From contig JAHQXD010000001.1 of the NCBI GenBank assembly GCA_019449655.1, positions 523,562 to 587,561 on the forward strand: 64,000 bases of DNA, read 5' to 3'. The notes beneath the pieces were generated by a model. It was not told the origin of the DNA, ran no database searches, and saw nothing but the letters and a program-made list of their open reading frames with translations. The position numbers and the translations under genes were made by a program. Source of the DNA: Ferrigenium straubiae. GTDB taxonomy: Bacteria > Pseudomonadota > Gammaproteobacteria > Burkholderiales > Gallionellaceae. Below are positions 56,827 through 64,000 of the stretch, piece after piece (positions within the stretch are counted from its first letter, which is position 1; every line of letters starts with the position of its first letter).

Positions 56827-57318
56827 TTACCTCCAGTCAGTCGCATGCCGCACAGCGCAAATGTAGTGGCCTTTGCCGTGATTCAATGAATCGCGGGCAT
56901 CCAGGCAACCGTTGGTAGCCGATATTCCGTAACTCAGATATTTCTTGCCGTTCAGCACGCAGCGAATTGCGGTGCGCAATTCGTCATGTGCATCATCCTT
57001 GAGAACGTAGCCATCGGCGCCAGCCAGCAGGCTTCCATGAACGCATTCGACCGCCTTGTGCATGGTAAGAACCAGTACGCGGGTGTCCGGGTGGTGCCGC
57101 TTGATATCCGCAATGGCCTCCATGCCGCTCATGCCGAGTATGGGCAGATCCATCAGCACCAGGTCGGCGGCGAAAACCTTGACCAGAAGCGCGGCATCGC
57201 GGCTATCGTCAGATTCACCGGCAACCTCGATATCCGCTTCCCGCGACAATAATGTCCTGATGCCAATTCTCAGCAGTGGGTAATCCTCGATGATCAGGAT
57301 GCGTTTCTTTTTTCCCAT
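56827..57318 (-). CDS. Truncated NarL-type regulator (receiver only)
   Basis: A 163-residue paralogue of the next gene: ILIIEDYPLLRIGIRTLLS, LVLMDLPILGMSG (phospho-Asp kept, MPG changed to ILG), LTMHK, YVLKDDAHDELRTAIRCVLNGKKYLS. After that the homology breaks and it ends HGKGHYICAVRHATDWR with no DNA-binding domain. Its stop codon overlaps the ribosome site and start of the full-length paralogue. ATG 57318 has GGAGA upstream. It is probably a decayed tandem duplicate, possibly still a phosphate sink. Confidence 0.8.
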   Translation of the reverse strand: MGKKKRILIIEDYPLLRIGIRTLLSREADIEVAGESDDSRDAALLVKVFAADLVLMDLPILGMSGMEAIADIKRHHPDTRVLVLTMHKAVECVHGSLLAGADGYVLKDDAHDELRTAIRCVLNGKKYLSYGISATNGCLDARDSLNHGKGHYICAVRHATDWR

Positions 57319-57576
57319 CGTTATCTCCGGTTTATATGTCCCATTCCGGCAACAACACCAAGGCTTCGGTGGAGTATGCATGGGGAACAGGTGGTATGTC
57401 TGAACTGCTAGCCGACAAACAGCGACCCACTCTTTTCATGATCGGACGCGATGCGCCACGCCTTGCCAAGGGCGGCAGGATGGCGGCCATTATTACAATG
57501 GTGACAGCCTCGCAAAATAAGTAAAACCACCTATTGCCCGCTAGCCGCAAACCTGTGGGCTTTCCTGCCGTATCGT

Positions 57577-58026
57577 CTACCAGTTGACGATATCGGCTGC
57601 CTCACCTTCCCCACCGGCCTGCCCGTCTCTCCCGTAGGAAATGAGGTCATACTCCCCATGCTCTCCGGGAATTCTGAAAAGATACGGGTTATCCCACGGA
57701 TCGAGCGGTACGCCCTTGGTCAGGTAAGGGCCGTCCCACCTGGGCTCATTGGGAGGACGCGTGACCAGTGCGGCCAACCCCTCCTCCGTGCTCGGATAAT
57801 GCCCGGTGTCCAGGCGGTACTGATCGAGTGCTTTTCCCAATCCGTCGAGTTGTGCGCGGGCCGCCTTGATCTGGGATTTGCCGATGTGGGAAAAATATTT
57901 TGGGCCGACGAATCCCGCAAGCAAACCGATGATTACCATGACTACCAGCAATTCAAGCAAGGTGAAGCCCTGCTGCGCTACATGAGGATGGCGGCGCGGC
58001 ACAACGGGAAATTCCGTGTTCCTCAT
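57577..58026 (-). CDS. gspG: Type II secretion major pseudopilin GspG
   Basis: A 149-residue pseudopilin. The prepilin peptidase site and N-terminal helix are QQGFTLLELLVVMVIIGLLAGFVGP, followed by YRLDTGHYPSTEEGLAALV and the C-terminal DPWDNPYLFRIPGEHGEYDLISYGRDG (calcium-binding GspG end). It stands alone without other gsp genes in the window. Its neighbourhood with secreted redox proteins suggests a role in their export, but a complete system must be elsewhere. Confidence 0.93.
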   Translation of the reverse strand: MRNTEFPVVPRRHPHVAQQGFTLLELLVVMVIIGLLAGFVGPKYFSHIGKSQIKAARAQLDGLGKALDQYRLDTGHYPSTEEGLAALVTRPPNEPRWDGPYLTKGVPLDPWDNPYLFRIPGEHGEYDLISYGRDGQAGGEGEAADIVNW

Positions 58027-58346
58027 TTCATTCCCCCGCAGTTATGTGATGGCCTCTCACCTTAACGGCCCATATCAAATTTCTCTCTGGGCGGATGACT
58101 GTATTCATTTGTACGGGATGCACCGTATTTCCTGCTCAGGGTAAATGCGCAGCAGCGTTTGCACTGGCGGATCATGCTTCCGATTCGCCATGCAACTACA
58201 GTTTTTCTCGGGAAAGAATTAAGACGATTACTAATTTCCCCTTCCAATGCTCCGCACTAAAGTTGCTTACCCTGTTTATCTCTATCGAGAGGCGCATCGC
58301 GAAACCGAGGAACATATCTGTCACAAATGCTTTGCTGGAGAAAATA
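58027..58346. other. Intergenic region between gspG and the SAP-like gene
   Basis: This 320-bp stretch separates divergent transcripts. An in-frame extension of the downstream ORF reaches 58095 but lacks a ribosome site and is not protein-like. No palindrome of the TAGGTA family was found. Promoters must lie here but none could be assigned. Confidence 0.45.
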
Positions 58347-58559
58347 ATGGCTATGACCTTGAAAGAATTGCAGCAACTGGCGTGCGAATTCGGATTAAAG
58401 GAATGCGCCACACACACATCGCAGACGGGGCTGATCCGGACAATCCAGGCGCTCCGCGGCGGCGAGCCTTGTTTCTCTACAGATAAGCGCTATGACTGCA
58501 TGGAAAATTGCGAATGGCGGAAGGACTGCAGCAAACTGAGGGCAGCATGGCAACGTTAG
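58347..58559 (+). CDS. Small SAP-like, Cys-rich protein
   Basis: A 70-residue protein: an N-terminal SAP/Rho-N-like helix pair (MAMTLKELQQLACEFGLKECATHTSQTGLIRTIQALRGGEPCF) then a Cys motif (CFSTDKRYDCMENCEWRKDCSKL) that could bind zinc. GGAG lies six bases before the ATG. SAP-like folds bind nucleic acid. It overlaps the start of the following diguanylate cyclase gene, so they are probably co-translated. Confidence 0.7.
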   Translation: MAMTLKELQQLACEFGLKECATHTSQTGLIRTIQALRGGEPCFSTDKRYDCMENCEWRKDCSKLRAAWQR

Positions 58560-60007
58560 GCAGGATGCTGCTCGGAAAGGCATCCGGGCTATTCGCAAAA
58601 GCCGACATGCTTCCAGATAGTAAAAATTTACTCGCCCAATCACCTTCATACAAGCAGAACGATACCCAGAGCCTGCTGCATGAATTGTGGTTCGACCAGT
58701 TTGAGCTGGCAAGATGCAAACAAGAATTTCTTAAATTCCGGCAGCAGCTGAAGGATACGCGCAAACACCACACCGTTCTCTTCGACCTGGTGCCTGTCGG
58801 TTGCCTGACCCTGGACGAGAAAGGGCGCACACTGACGGTCAACCAGGCCGGTGTCGCCATGCTTGGCAGGGGACGTGCCCACCTGCTGGGCAAGCACTTC
58901 ATAGCATGGCTCGCCGAAAATGACCGTTCTCAGTTTCTCAATCACCTGCACCAGGTATTCCTGTCGCGCGACAATCTTGCCATCGAGTCAAGAATCAAAA
59001 CCCCAACTGGCACCCTGCGCGATGTGCGCCTGGAAAGCAGGGTCATGGAAAGCTCAGACCATACACTCGCCTGCCATATGGTGATGACAGACCTGAGTGA
59101 ATCCAGGAGGGCTGATGAGGCGTCCCGTCTTGCTTCACGCCTGACCGAGAGCGTAGCCGAGGGGGTCATGATTACGGATGCCCGCAAAATTATCCGCTCG
59201 GTCAATCCGGCCTTCGAAAAAACCACCGGATACGCGGCCCACGAAGCTATCGGCAACACCCCCGCCATGCTCAAATCCGGCCATCATGACAAGGATTTCT
59301 ACCGGGAAATGTGGGACTCGCTGAACAAAAACGGGCAATGGCAGGGAGAAATCTGGAACCGTCACAAGAGCGGCGAGATTTATCCGGAGTGGCTGAGCAT
59401 CAGCACCGTCAAGGATAGCCAGCAACGGGTAATCAATTATGTCGGGATTTTTTCCGACGCCCATACCCAGGAATATGTTCTGGAGCGACTGCAATACCTG
59501 GCCTACTACGACGGACTCACCGGGCTTCCCAACCGGCGCCTGTTTCTTGACCGGCTCAGTGTATCCCTCTCCCATGCACGGCGCGACAGGCAAATGCTGG
59601 CGGTTATTTTTGTCGACCTTGATGAGTTCAAGCAGATCAACGATACCTTGGGGCACAAGATCGGTGACGCAGTGCTGGTGGCTGCGACAGAGCGCATGAA
59701 AAGCTGTTTACGCGAGGGCGACACGCTCGCCAGACTGGGGGGTGACGAATTCACCGTGATTATTCCGGTTATCTCTCACCTCGATGACGCAAGCAATGTC
59801 GCCAGGAAATTCCTGGAATGCCTGGCTGATCCATTGAATATCGATGGGCAGAAACTGCGTGTTACCGCCAGTATAGGCATCAGTGTTTTCCCGGATGATG
59901 GCGAAGATGCGGACAGCTTGTTGCACCATGCGGACACCGCCATGTACAAGATCAAGGGGGCGGGGCGCAACGGCTATTCGCATCACGGCGAAAATGCCCA
60001 TCAATGA
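58547..60007 (+). CDS. PAS-PAS diguanylate cyclase
   Basis: A 486-residue cytoplasmic protein. Coiled N-terminus, PAS1 (about 75-190; VPVGCLTLDEKGRTLTVNQAGVAML), PAS2 (about 200-310; VNPAFEKTTGYAAHEAIGNTPAMLKSG), and a GGDEF domain: YLAYYDGLTGLPNRRLFLDRL, VDLDEFKQINDTLGHKIGD, RLGGDEFTVII. The I-site RxxD is present (REGD). ATG 58547 with GAGG upstream is preferred to 58508. No EAL domain. Confidence 0.92.
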   Translation: MATLGRMLLGKASGLFAKADMLPDSKNLLAQSPSYKQNDTQSLLHELWFDQFELARCKQEFLKFRQQLKDTRKHHTVLFDLVPVGCLTLDEKGRTLTVNQAGVAMLGRGRAHLLGKHFIAWLAENDRSQFLNHLHQVFLSRDNLAIESRIKTPTGTLRDVRLESRVMESSDHTLACHMVMTDLSESRRADEASRLASRLTESVAEGVMITDARKIIRSVNPAFEKTTGYAAHEAIGNTPAMLKSGHHDKDFYREMWDSLNKNGQWQGEIWNRHKSGEIYPEWLSISTVKDSQQRVINYVGIFSDAHTQEYVLERLQYLAYYDGLTGLPNRRLFLDRLSVSLSHARRDRQMLAVIFVDLDEFKQINDTLGHKIGDAVLVAATERMKSCLREGDTLARLGGDEFTVIIPVISHLDDASNVARKFLECLADPLNIDGQKLRVTASIGISVFPDDGEDADSLLHHADTAMYKIKGAGRNGYSHHGENAHQ

Positions 60008-60064
60008 GGAAAAATTCGATCGGCGTACCGCAACAACCCAAAATATTATCGGCAGCCCTTCTGG

Positions 60065-60892
60065 TTAATTTTTCCTGGGAATCGAAGCTGGCCTCCACCA
60101 CATACCATGTGACAAGGCACTGCTTACGGGCCGTGCAGGGATACGGGCAGCAACAGCCTGCGGTCGTTGCGCCGACAGCAGCCGCTCAAACTCTCTTTTG
60201 ACCACCATATAGCACCCGCAGGCCTGTGCTTCCAGTTTCGGTCGATCCAGCACGACAATCCGCCCACAAGTGTAATTAACTATCCCGGCTGCATGCAGTT
60301 TTCTGGCTGCTTCGGCAATACCCTCGCGGCGCAATCCCGGCATATTGGCAATCAGATCCTGCGTCATCAGCAACTCGTTTGAAGGCAATCTATCCATGCT
60401 CGACAGCAACCAGCGGCACAGCTGCTGCTCCACCGAATGATACCGGTTGCATGCTGCAGTCTGCGCCATCATCTTGATCAGCGACTGCGTGTAGTGCAGC
60501 AGAACATTCCGTAGCGCACCGCCGAGTTCGAATTCCCACTTCAGCGCGCTGGAGTCAAGCCGGTAGGCGCAACCGGCACTTTGCACCACTGCCCGGCCCG
60601 AGATGGAAGGCCCTCCCATGAACGTGGCAATCCCGACCAGACCTTCATTGCCGATTACTGCAATCTCCGCCGGCAATCCGTCTTCCATCCGGCGAAGAAG
60701 CGTAATGACGCTATCGGTGGGGAAATAGACATGGCGCAACTGCGCCTCGTCTTCGTAGAGAATCGAACCGAACCTCAGTGGCACCAGTTCCATATCTGGC
60801 GCCAAGCGCTCATACACCGCTGCAGGAAGCCCGGCAAGAAGGTTGTTTTGCTTGTGCTCACGATATGCCGGCTGCGCAAGTATTTTTGACAT
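60065..60892 (-). CDS. Crp/Fnr-family transcriptional regulator
   Basis: A 275-residue regulator: cyclic-nucleotide-binding-like beta-roll (NNLLAGLPAAVYERLAPDMELVPLRFGSILYEDEAQLRHVYFPTDSVITLL), dimer helix, and a C-terminal winged helix (LLMTQDLIANMPGLRREGIAEAARKLHAAGIVNYTCGRIVVLD). There is no N-terminal Cys cluster of the Fnr type, so it is not an Fe-S oxygen sensor. The carboxyl tail is longer than usual. It follows the NarX-like kinase by 45 bp and is probably co-transcribed with it. Confidence 0.88.
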   Translation of the reverse strand: MSKILAQPAYREHKQNNLLAGLPAAVYERLAPDMELVPLRFGSILYEDEAQLRHVYFPTDSVITLLRRMEDGLPAEIAVIGNEGLVGIATFMGGPSISGRAVVQSAGCAYRLDSSALKWEFELGGALRNVLLHYTQSLIKMMAQTAACNRYHSVEQQLCRWLLSSMDRLPSNELLMTQDLIANMPGLRREGIAEAARKLHAAGIVNYTCGRIVVLDRPKLEAQACGCYMVVKREFERLLSAQRPQAVAARIPARPVSSALSHGMWWRPASIPRKN

Positions 60893-60937
60893 GGGTGAAA
60901 GGCTCCTGGCCAGATGGATCAGCGTAATTCTGTAGTG

Positions 60938-61789
60938 TCACAATACGATCGGATTGGCAACGATCCTCAGGCTATTGCGCCAGGTCACTTTCTGCCCTGA
61001 ATGCCTATCCTCCAATTCGCTGAGCGGCCACGAAACATTAATTCTTGTTCCTTGCCCGGCTCTGGATTCCATTACATAGGTCCCCCCGGAGAGTTCGGCA
61101 CGTTCTTTCATGCTCAAAAGGCCGAGCCCTTTGCCGAAAGGGCGGGACTTGCCAGCCTCCAGCGGGTCGAAACCATCTCCGTTATCGTCGATCGAGAGGT
61201 GCAAGGTAGCGCCGGCTCTCTTCAGGCTCACCCGGATATGGCTGGCGTTGGCGTGCTTGACGATATTGTTGGTTGCTTCCTGAATGATGCGGAAAATTAT
61301 TATCTTGAGCGGCGCAGGTATGCCGCCTTCCTGGATGCCGAAGGATTTTTCGACTTTTATCCCCTGACAGGCCATTTCAAACTCCCGGAAAAACCACGAC
61401 AGGGTCGCGAGGATGCCGAGATCGTCGATTATTGCAGGGCGCAGGTTCATGGAAACGCAGCGTAACTCTTCGAATGCCCCTTTGACCTTGAGTCTCATCT
61501 GCTGCAGCGATTCGGCCGCGCTTTTTGTCTCGTTTGCGGCCAGCAACATCACCGACTCATCCAGCATAAGCTTGATCACGGTCAACGATTGGCCGAGCAC
61601 ATCATGCAAATCGGTGGCGATCCGCCGCCGCTCGCTTTCCTGAACCTCCAGCAAGCGGGCAGATAGCCGCTGCAATTCGGTTTGCTGCCTGCATGAAACC
61701 CTGCCGGATGTGTAACGGCCCTTTGCCTCTGCCGCTGAGGCCACAGATTGGCGCCGTTGCCTTAATTGTCCTATCGATTTCGCGTACAT
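60938..61789 (-). CDS. NarX-type sensor histidine kinase, cytoplasmic
   Basis: A 283-residue kinase: an N-terminal segment of about 50 residues, then HisKA_3 (LSARLLEVQESERRRIATDLHDVLGQSLTVIKLML; His in DLHD) and HATPase (IIQEATNNIVKHANASHIRV, IDDNGDGFDP, GLGLLSMKERAELSGG). No membrane segment or sensor domain is seen, so it needs a partner or internal signal. GGGAGGTG precedes ATG 61789. Such kinases phosphorylate NarL-type regulators like that at 56168. It has its own upstream promoter-like element. Confidence 0.9.
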   Translation of the reverse strand: MYAKSIGQLRQRRQSVASAAEAKGRYTSGRVSCRQQTELQRLSARLLEVQESERRRIATDLHDVLGQSLTVIKLMLDESVMLLAANETKSAAESLQQMRLKVKGAFEELRCVSMNLRPAIIDDLGILATLSWFFREFEMACQGIKVEKSFGIQEGGIPAPLKIIIFRIIQEATNNIVKHANASHIRVSLKRAGATLHLSIDDNGDGFDPLEAGKSRPFGKGLGLLSMKERAELSGGTYVMESRAGQGTRINVSWPLSELEDRHSGQKVTWRNSLRIVANPIVL

Positions 61790-62214
61790 GTGCCACCTCC
61801 CGATATCGCATTGCATGAACGATCACCCGATTTAGTGAAAACTCTTTATGCCACCCTGATCTCCAGCTAGTGGCGTACTTTGGAATGGAAACTTGTTCGC
61901 CGTATCATCGGCCACGCTTCGATAGCACTTGCCGTCTGCGTCTGGGTCGATTGGTTATGCGGTAGCAAAAGCTCCGGGAAGAGCTGAACGCTATATTTGT
62001 TACGGTGCATTCCCTTCGACAACGTGGGAATATCATGTAACGAATCCTGTCGATTTCAAATAGGTAGGATTACCTAGCGGCAGTAGGGAAATATCGTTGC
62101 AACCCGGCAGAACGGGTAAATGGTTTTGTTAGCCCACATAGAATGACGTGTAAGAACGCCGCACGAAACCAGCGTAGCGTGCGCTGCGCAACACGACATA
62201 ATTTTTGAATTGCT
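61790..62214. other. Intergenic region upstream of NarX-like kinase
   Basis: This 425-bp stretch has no gene. It contains promoter-like element E (62032-62076) pointing to the kinase, and hence an apparent leader of about 235 nt. No terminator was recognised for the FixJ-like gene that ends at 62215. Confidence 0.55.
62032..62076 (-). promoter_or_regulatory. Palindrome-linked promoter of NarX-like kinase (element E)
   Basis: Minus strand: TAGGTAATCCTACCTA (62076-62061), TTTGAA, 16 bp, then ACATGAT with -10 CATGAT at 62037-62032. It is the same as element D at 40462-40506 over the first 23 bases and in exact spacing, although the surrounding sequences differ. Confidence 0.6.
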
Positions 62215-62835
62215 TCAGGAATCCTGCAGGTCCAACCGGAGTTGGGCGATTTCGACGACGCTACCGACATTGAGTTTTCTCATGATGTTGGCACGATGGA
62301 TATCCACTGTTTTCGGGCTGATTTGAAGTTTCTGCGCAATGACTTTGCTTGAATTTCCGGCCACCAGCAGTTCCACCACCTCAGTCTCGCGCTCGGTCAG
62401 CGAAGCAAAATAGGCGCGCCGCCGCTCGACTTCGCCGGATCGCTGGCGATTCTTTCTGTCCAGTTCGAGAGCGGCATTAACCCGATCCAGCAACTCCTGC
62501 GCGTTGAATGGCTTCTGGATAAAATCGAATGCGCCGTGTTTCAAGGCGCGAACGGCCATGGGCACGTCGCCGTGGCCGGTAATGATAATGACGGGCAGAG
62601 TAATGCCGCTGTATTTGAGCGCCTCGAGAAGCTCCATGCCGCTCATACCCGGCATCCGTACATCCAGCAGCAGGCAGCCTTCCTCATCGGGATCGCAGGA
62701 AGCCACGAAATCACTCGTGCTGGCGAACATCCTGGTTTCAAGATTCACCGATTCCAGCAGCCAGTGAATCGAGTCGCGCATGGCCTCGTCGTCGTCCACC
62801 ACGAATATCATCGGCTGTCTGTTGCTTTCATTCAT
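62215..62835 (-). CDS. FixJ/TtrR-type response regulator
   Basis: A 206-residue regulator. Receiver: IFVVDDDEAMRDS, LLLDVRMPGMSGMELL, VIIITGHGDVPMAVRALKHGAFDFIQKPF (FixJ/NtrC-like features). LuxR-type helix-turn-helix: LTERETEVVELLVAGNSSKVIAQKLQISPKTVDIHRANIMRKL. ATG 62835 lies inside the end of the kinase gene (overlap ATGAATGA), so the pair is translationally coupled. The longer upstream frame is shadow of the kinase. Confidence 0.93.
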   Translation of the reverse strand: MNESNRQPMIFVVDDDEAMRDSIHWLLESVNLETRMFASTSDFVASCDPDEEGCLLLDVRMPGMSGMELLEALKYSGITLPVIIITGHGDVPMAVRALKHGAFDFIQKPFNAQELLDRVNAALELDRKNRQRSGEVERRRAYFASLTERETEVVELLVAGNSSKVIAQKLQISPKTVDIHRANIMRKLNVGSVVEIAQLRLDLQDS

Positions 62836-64000
62836 GTTCTGCTCCGATAGGAAGAGTGAAATAGAATTCGGCGCCGAATTCGCGTTGCGTATCCGCCCAG
62901 ATCCGGCCACCGTGATTTTCGACAAAGCTGCGGCAAATGGCCAATCCGAGACCAAGCCCATCCCGTTTCGAGGACTGGAAGGGGTTGAACAGGCTCTCCA
63001 TCCCACCCGCCGGAATACCACTTCCACTGTCGCTTACCGTAACCAATATCTCACCGGATTCAACAACGCCGGTAGACAGGCGCAGTTCACGCTGCGGGCA
63101 GGAATGCATCGATTCAATGGCATTTTTGCACAGGTTCAGCAATACCTGCTCGATCTCCACCTTGCATGCCATGACTTTGGGCAAGGGAAACAAAGCCATG
63201 TGTACGGAAATACCCTGGCGCTTGATCTCGTCCTCCAGAAACGTTACGACATCCCTGGCCAACTGGTTGACGTCAATCAAAACGCGTTCGTGACCCTGCT
63301 TTCTCACCATTTCCTTCAGATGGTTGATGATCTTGCCGGCCCGCTCGGACTGTTTATGTGCAAGCTGTACTGCCCTATGGAGCTTTTCCCTGTTCCAGTC
63401 GTTTTCCTCCATGCGCCGCAGGCAGCCATCCAGGTAATTGCTGCATGCGGTCAAGGGCTGGCTCAGTTCGTGCGCCATGCTGGAAGCCATTTCCCCGGCA
63501 ATGTTAAGGCGGCCAACATGCTCCATCTTCTCCCGCATATTCTCGAATTGTTTCTGCTCGGTTATATCGACGCAGGTTCCAATATAACCGGAAAAATCTC
63601 CCTCTTCCGTAAAACGGGGAATGCCGGAATCCAGCATCCAGCGGTATATGCCGTCCTGGCGCCGCAGACGGTATTCCAGCTTGAACGGCTGTATTTGCCC
63701 GATGGCTTTGCTGTAAACATCGAGGCAGCGCTCCGCATCATCGGGGTGGACATATCTTACCCAGTCGCGCACCTGAGTTTCTTCCCGTGCATGCCCGGTA
63801 AAATCGTGCCACCGCTGGTTGAAGAAATTGCAGCCCTGATAGGCTCGTTCGTCGCTTACCTCTGCTACCCAGATGATGATCGGCGCATTGTCCACCGTAG
63901 TGCGGAACAGGTTTTCACTTTCCCGCAAGGCAACCTCCGCCAGCCTGCGCGTCGTGATATCGAACATGGTCGAACGGCTCATCACGAAATGGCCTTCCGG
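62828..64000 (-). CDS. FixL-like PAS sensor histidine kinase (5' end beyond window)
   Basis: The frame is open to the right edge (PEGHFVMSRSTMFDITTRRLAEVALRE), so the N-terminus is missing. That edge looks like the end of a PAS domain. Next come a further PAS/PAC (ENLFRTTVDNAPIIIWVAEVSDERAYQGCNFFNQRW ... GYIGTCVDITEQKQFE), HisKA (INIAGEMASSMAHELSQPLTACSNYLDG-like, His in MAHELSQPL) and HATPase (LLNLCKNAIESM, SDSGSGIPAGG, GLGLAICRSFVENHGG). It is coupled to the FixJ-like gene. The signal sensed is unknown. Confidence 0.9.
   Translation of the reverse strand, partial: PEGHFVMSRSTMFDITTRRLAEVALRESENLFRTTVDNAPIIIWVAEVSDERAYQGCNFFNQRWHDFTGHAREETQVRDWVRYVHPDDAERCLDVYSKAIGQIQPFKLEYRLRRQDGIYRWMLDSGIPRFTEEGDFSGYIGTCVDITEQKQFENMREKMEHVGRLNIAGEMASSMAHELSQPLTACSNYLDGCLRRMEENDWNREKLHRAVQLAHKQSERAGKIINHLKEMVRKQGHERVLIDVNQLARDVVTFLEDEIKRQGISVHMALFPLPKVMACKVEIEQVLLNLCKNAIESMHSCPQRELRLSTGVVESGEILVTVSDSGSGIPAGGMESLFNPFQSSKRDGLGLGLAICRSFVENHGGRIWADTQREFGAEFYFTLPIGAEHE

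Noticed and set aside
57510-57550. Half-site ACCACCTATTG resembling the palindrome family near 57520
   Set aside because: Only one half matches, no -10 at the right distance and no gene downstream on that strand.

Overview
The window looks like chromosome of a betaproteobacterium, most likely an iron- or metal-oxidising relative of Gallionellaceae (Sideroxydans/Gallionella type). That placement is inferred from gene content: a betaproteobacterial truB-rbfA-infB-nusA-rimP block, a DUF3460-like protein, a MofA-like multicopper oxidase operon, an uptake [NiFe] hydrogenase with HypX, and many PAS/GGDEF and two-component proteins. No rRNA or tRNA gene, CRISPR array or prophage was seen.

Layout. 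1-17.6 kb is mostly housekeeping on the minus strand: truB (cut by the window edge), rbfA, infB, nusA, rimP, nadE, an OmpA-family protein, rmuC, a D-2-hydroxyacid dehydrogenase, typA and htpG. It is interrupted at 11.4-13.2 kb by a GIY-YIG gene split by a fresh IS30-family element, an orphan HicB-like gene and several dispersed palindromic repeats. 17.7-22.9 kb holds a six-PAS diguanylate cyclase, a receiver-only regulator and a small stress cluster (Csp, Hsp20, DUF3460-like). 23.0-40.4 kb is a hydrogenase island: plus strand hupH-hupS-hupL-[PKD/haem protein]-hupD-hupF-hupK-hypA, hupE, hypB-hypF, facing a minus-strand operon hypC-hypD-hypE-hypX plus a tiny membrane protein. 40.6-47.5 kb has nfeD-slipin and a tandem pair of receivers with a large hybrid kinase. 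47.5-55.8 kb is a minus-strand mofA-mofB-mofC-like operon: giant multicopper oxidase, small secreted protein, FKBP isomerase, cytochrome c/binding-protein fusion, and a lytic transglycosylase. 56-64 kb is regulatory: NarL-type regulators, gspG, a PAS-GGDEF protein, a Crp-like regulator, a NarX-like kinase and a FixL/FixJ-like pair cut by the right edge.

How it fits together. The hydrogenase would give periplasmic H2 oxidation, but the usual cytochrome b subunit is missing. In its place is a secreted eight-repeat PKD protein with one CxxCH haem site. The small subunit has an ordinary (not six-Cys) proximal cluster and no C-terminal anchor. The large subunit carries Asn where the catalytic canopy Asp is expected. 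HypX suggests the CO ligand can be made under aerobic conditions. The multicopper oxidase operon would be a second periplasmic or extracellular redox module.

The strongest unexplained signal is a shared promoter architecture at five places: a 16-bp palindrome (TAGGTA-N4-TACCTA or TAGGGG-N4-ACCCTA type) abutting a -35-like hexamer with a -10 at fixed distance. These lie before hypCDEX, nfeD-slipin, the receiver/hybrid kinase cluster, the csp stress cluster and the NarX-like kinase. They could define a previously undescribed regulon linking hydrogenase maturation, envelope stress and signalling.
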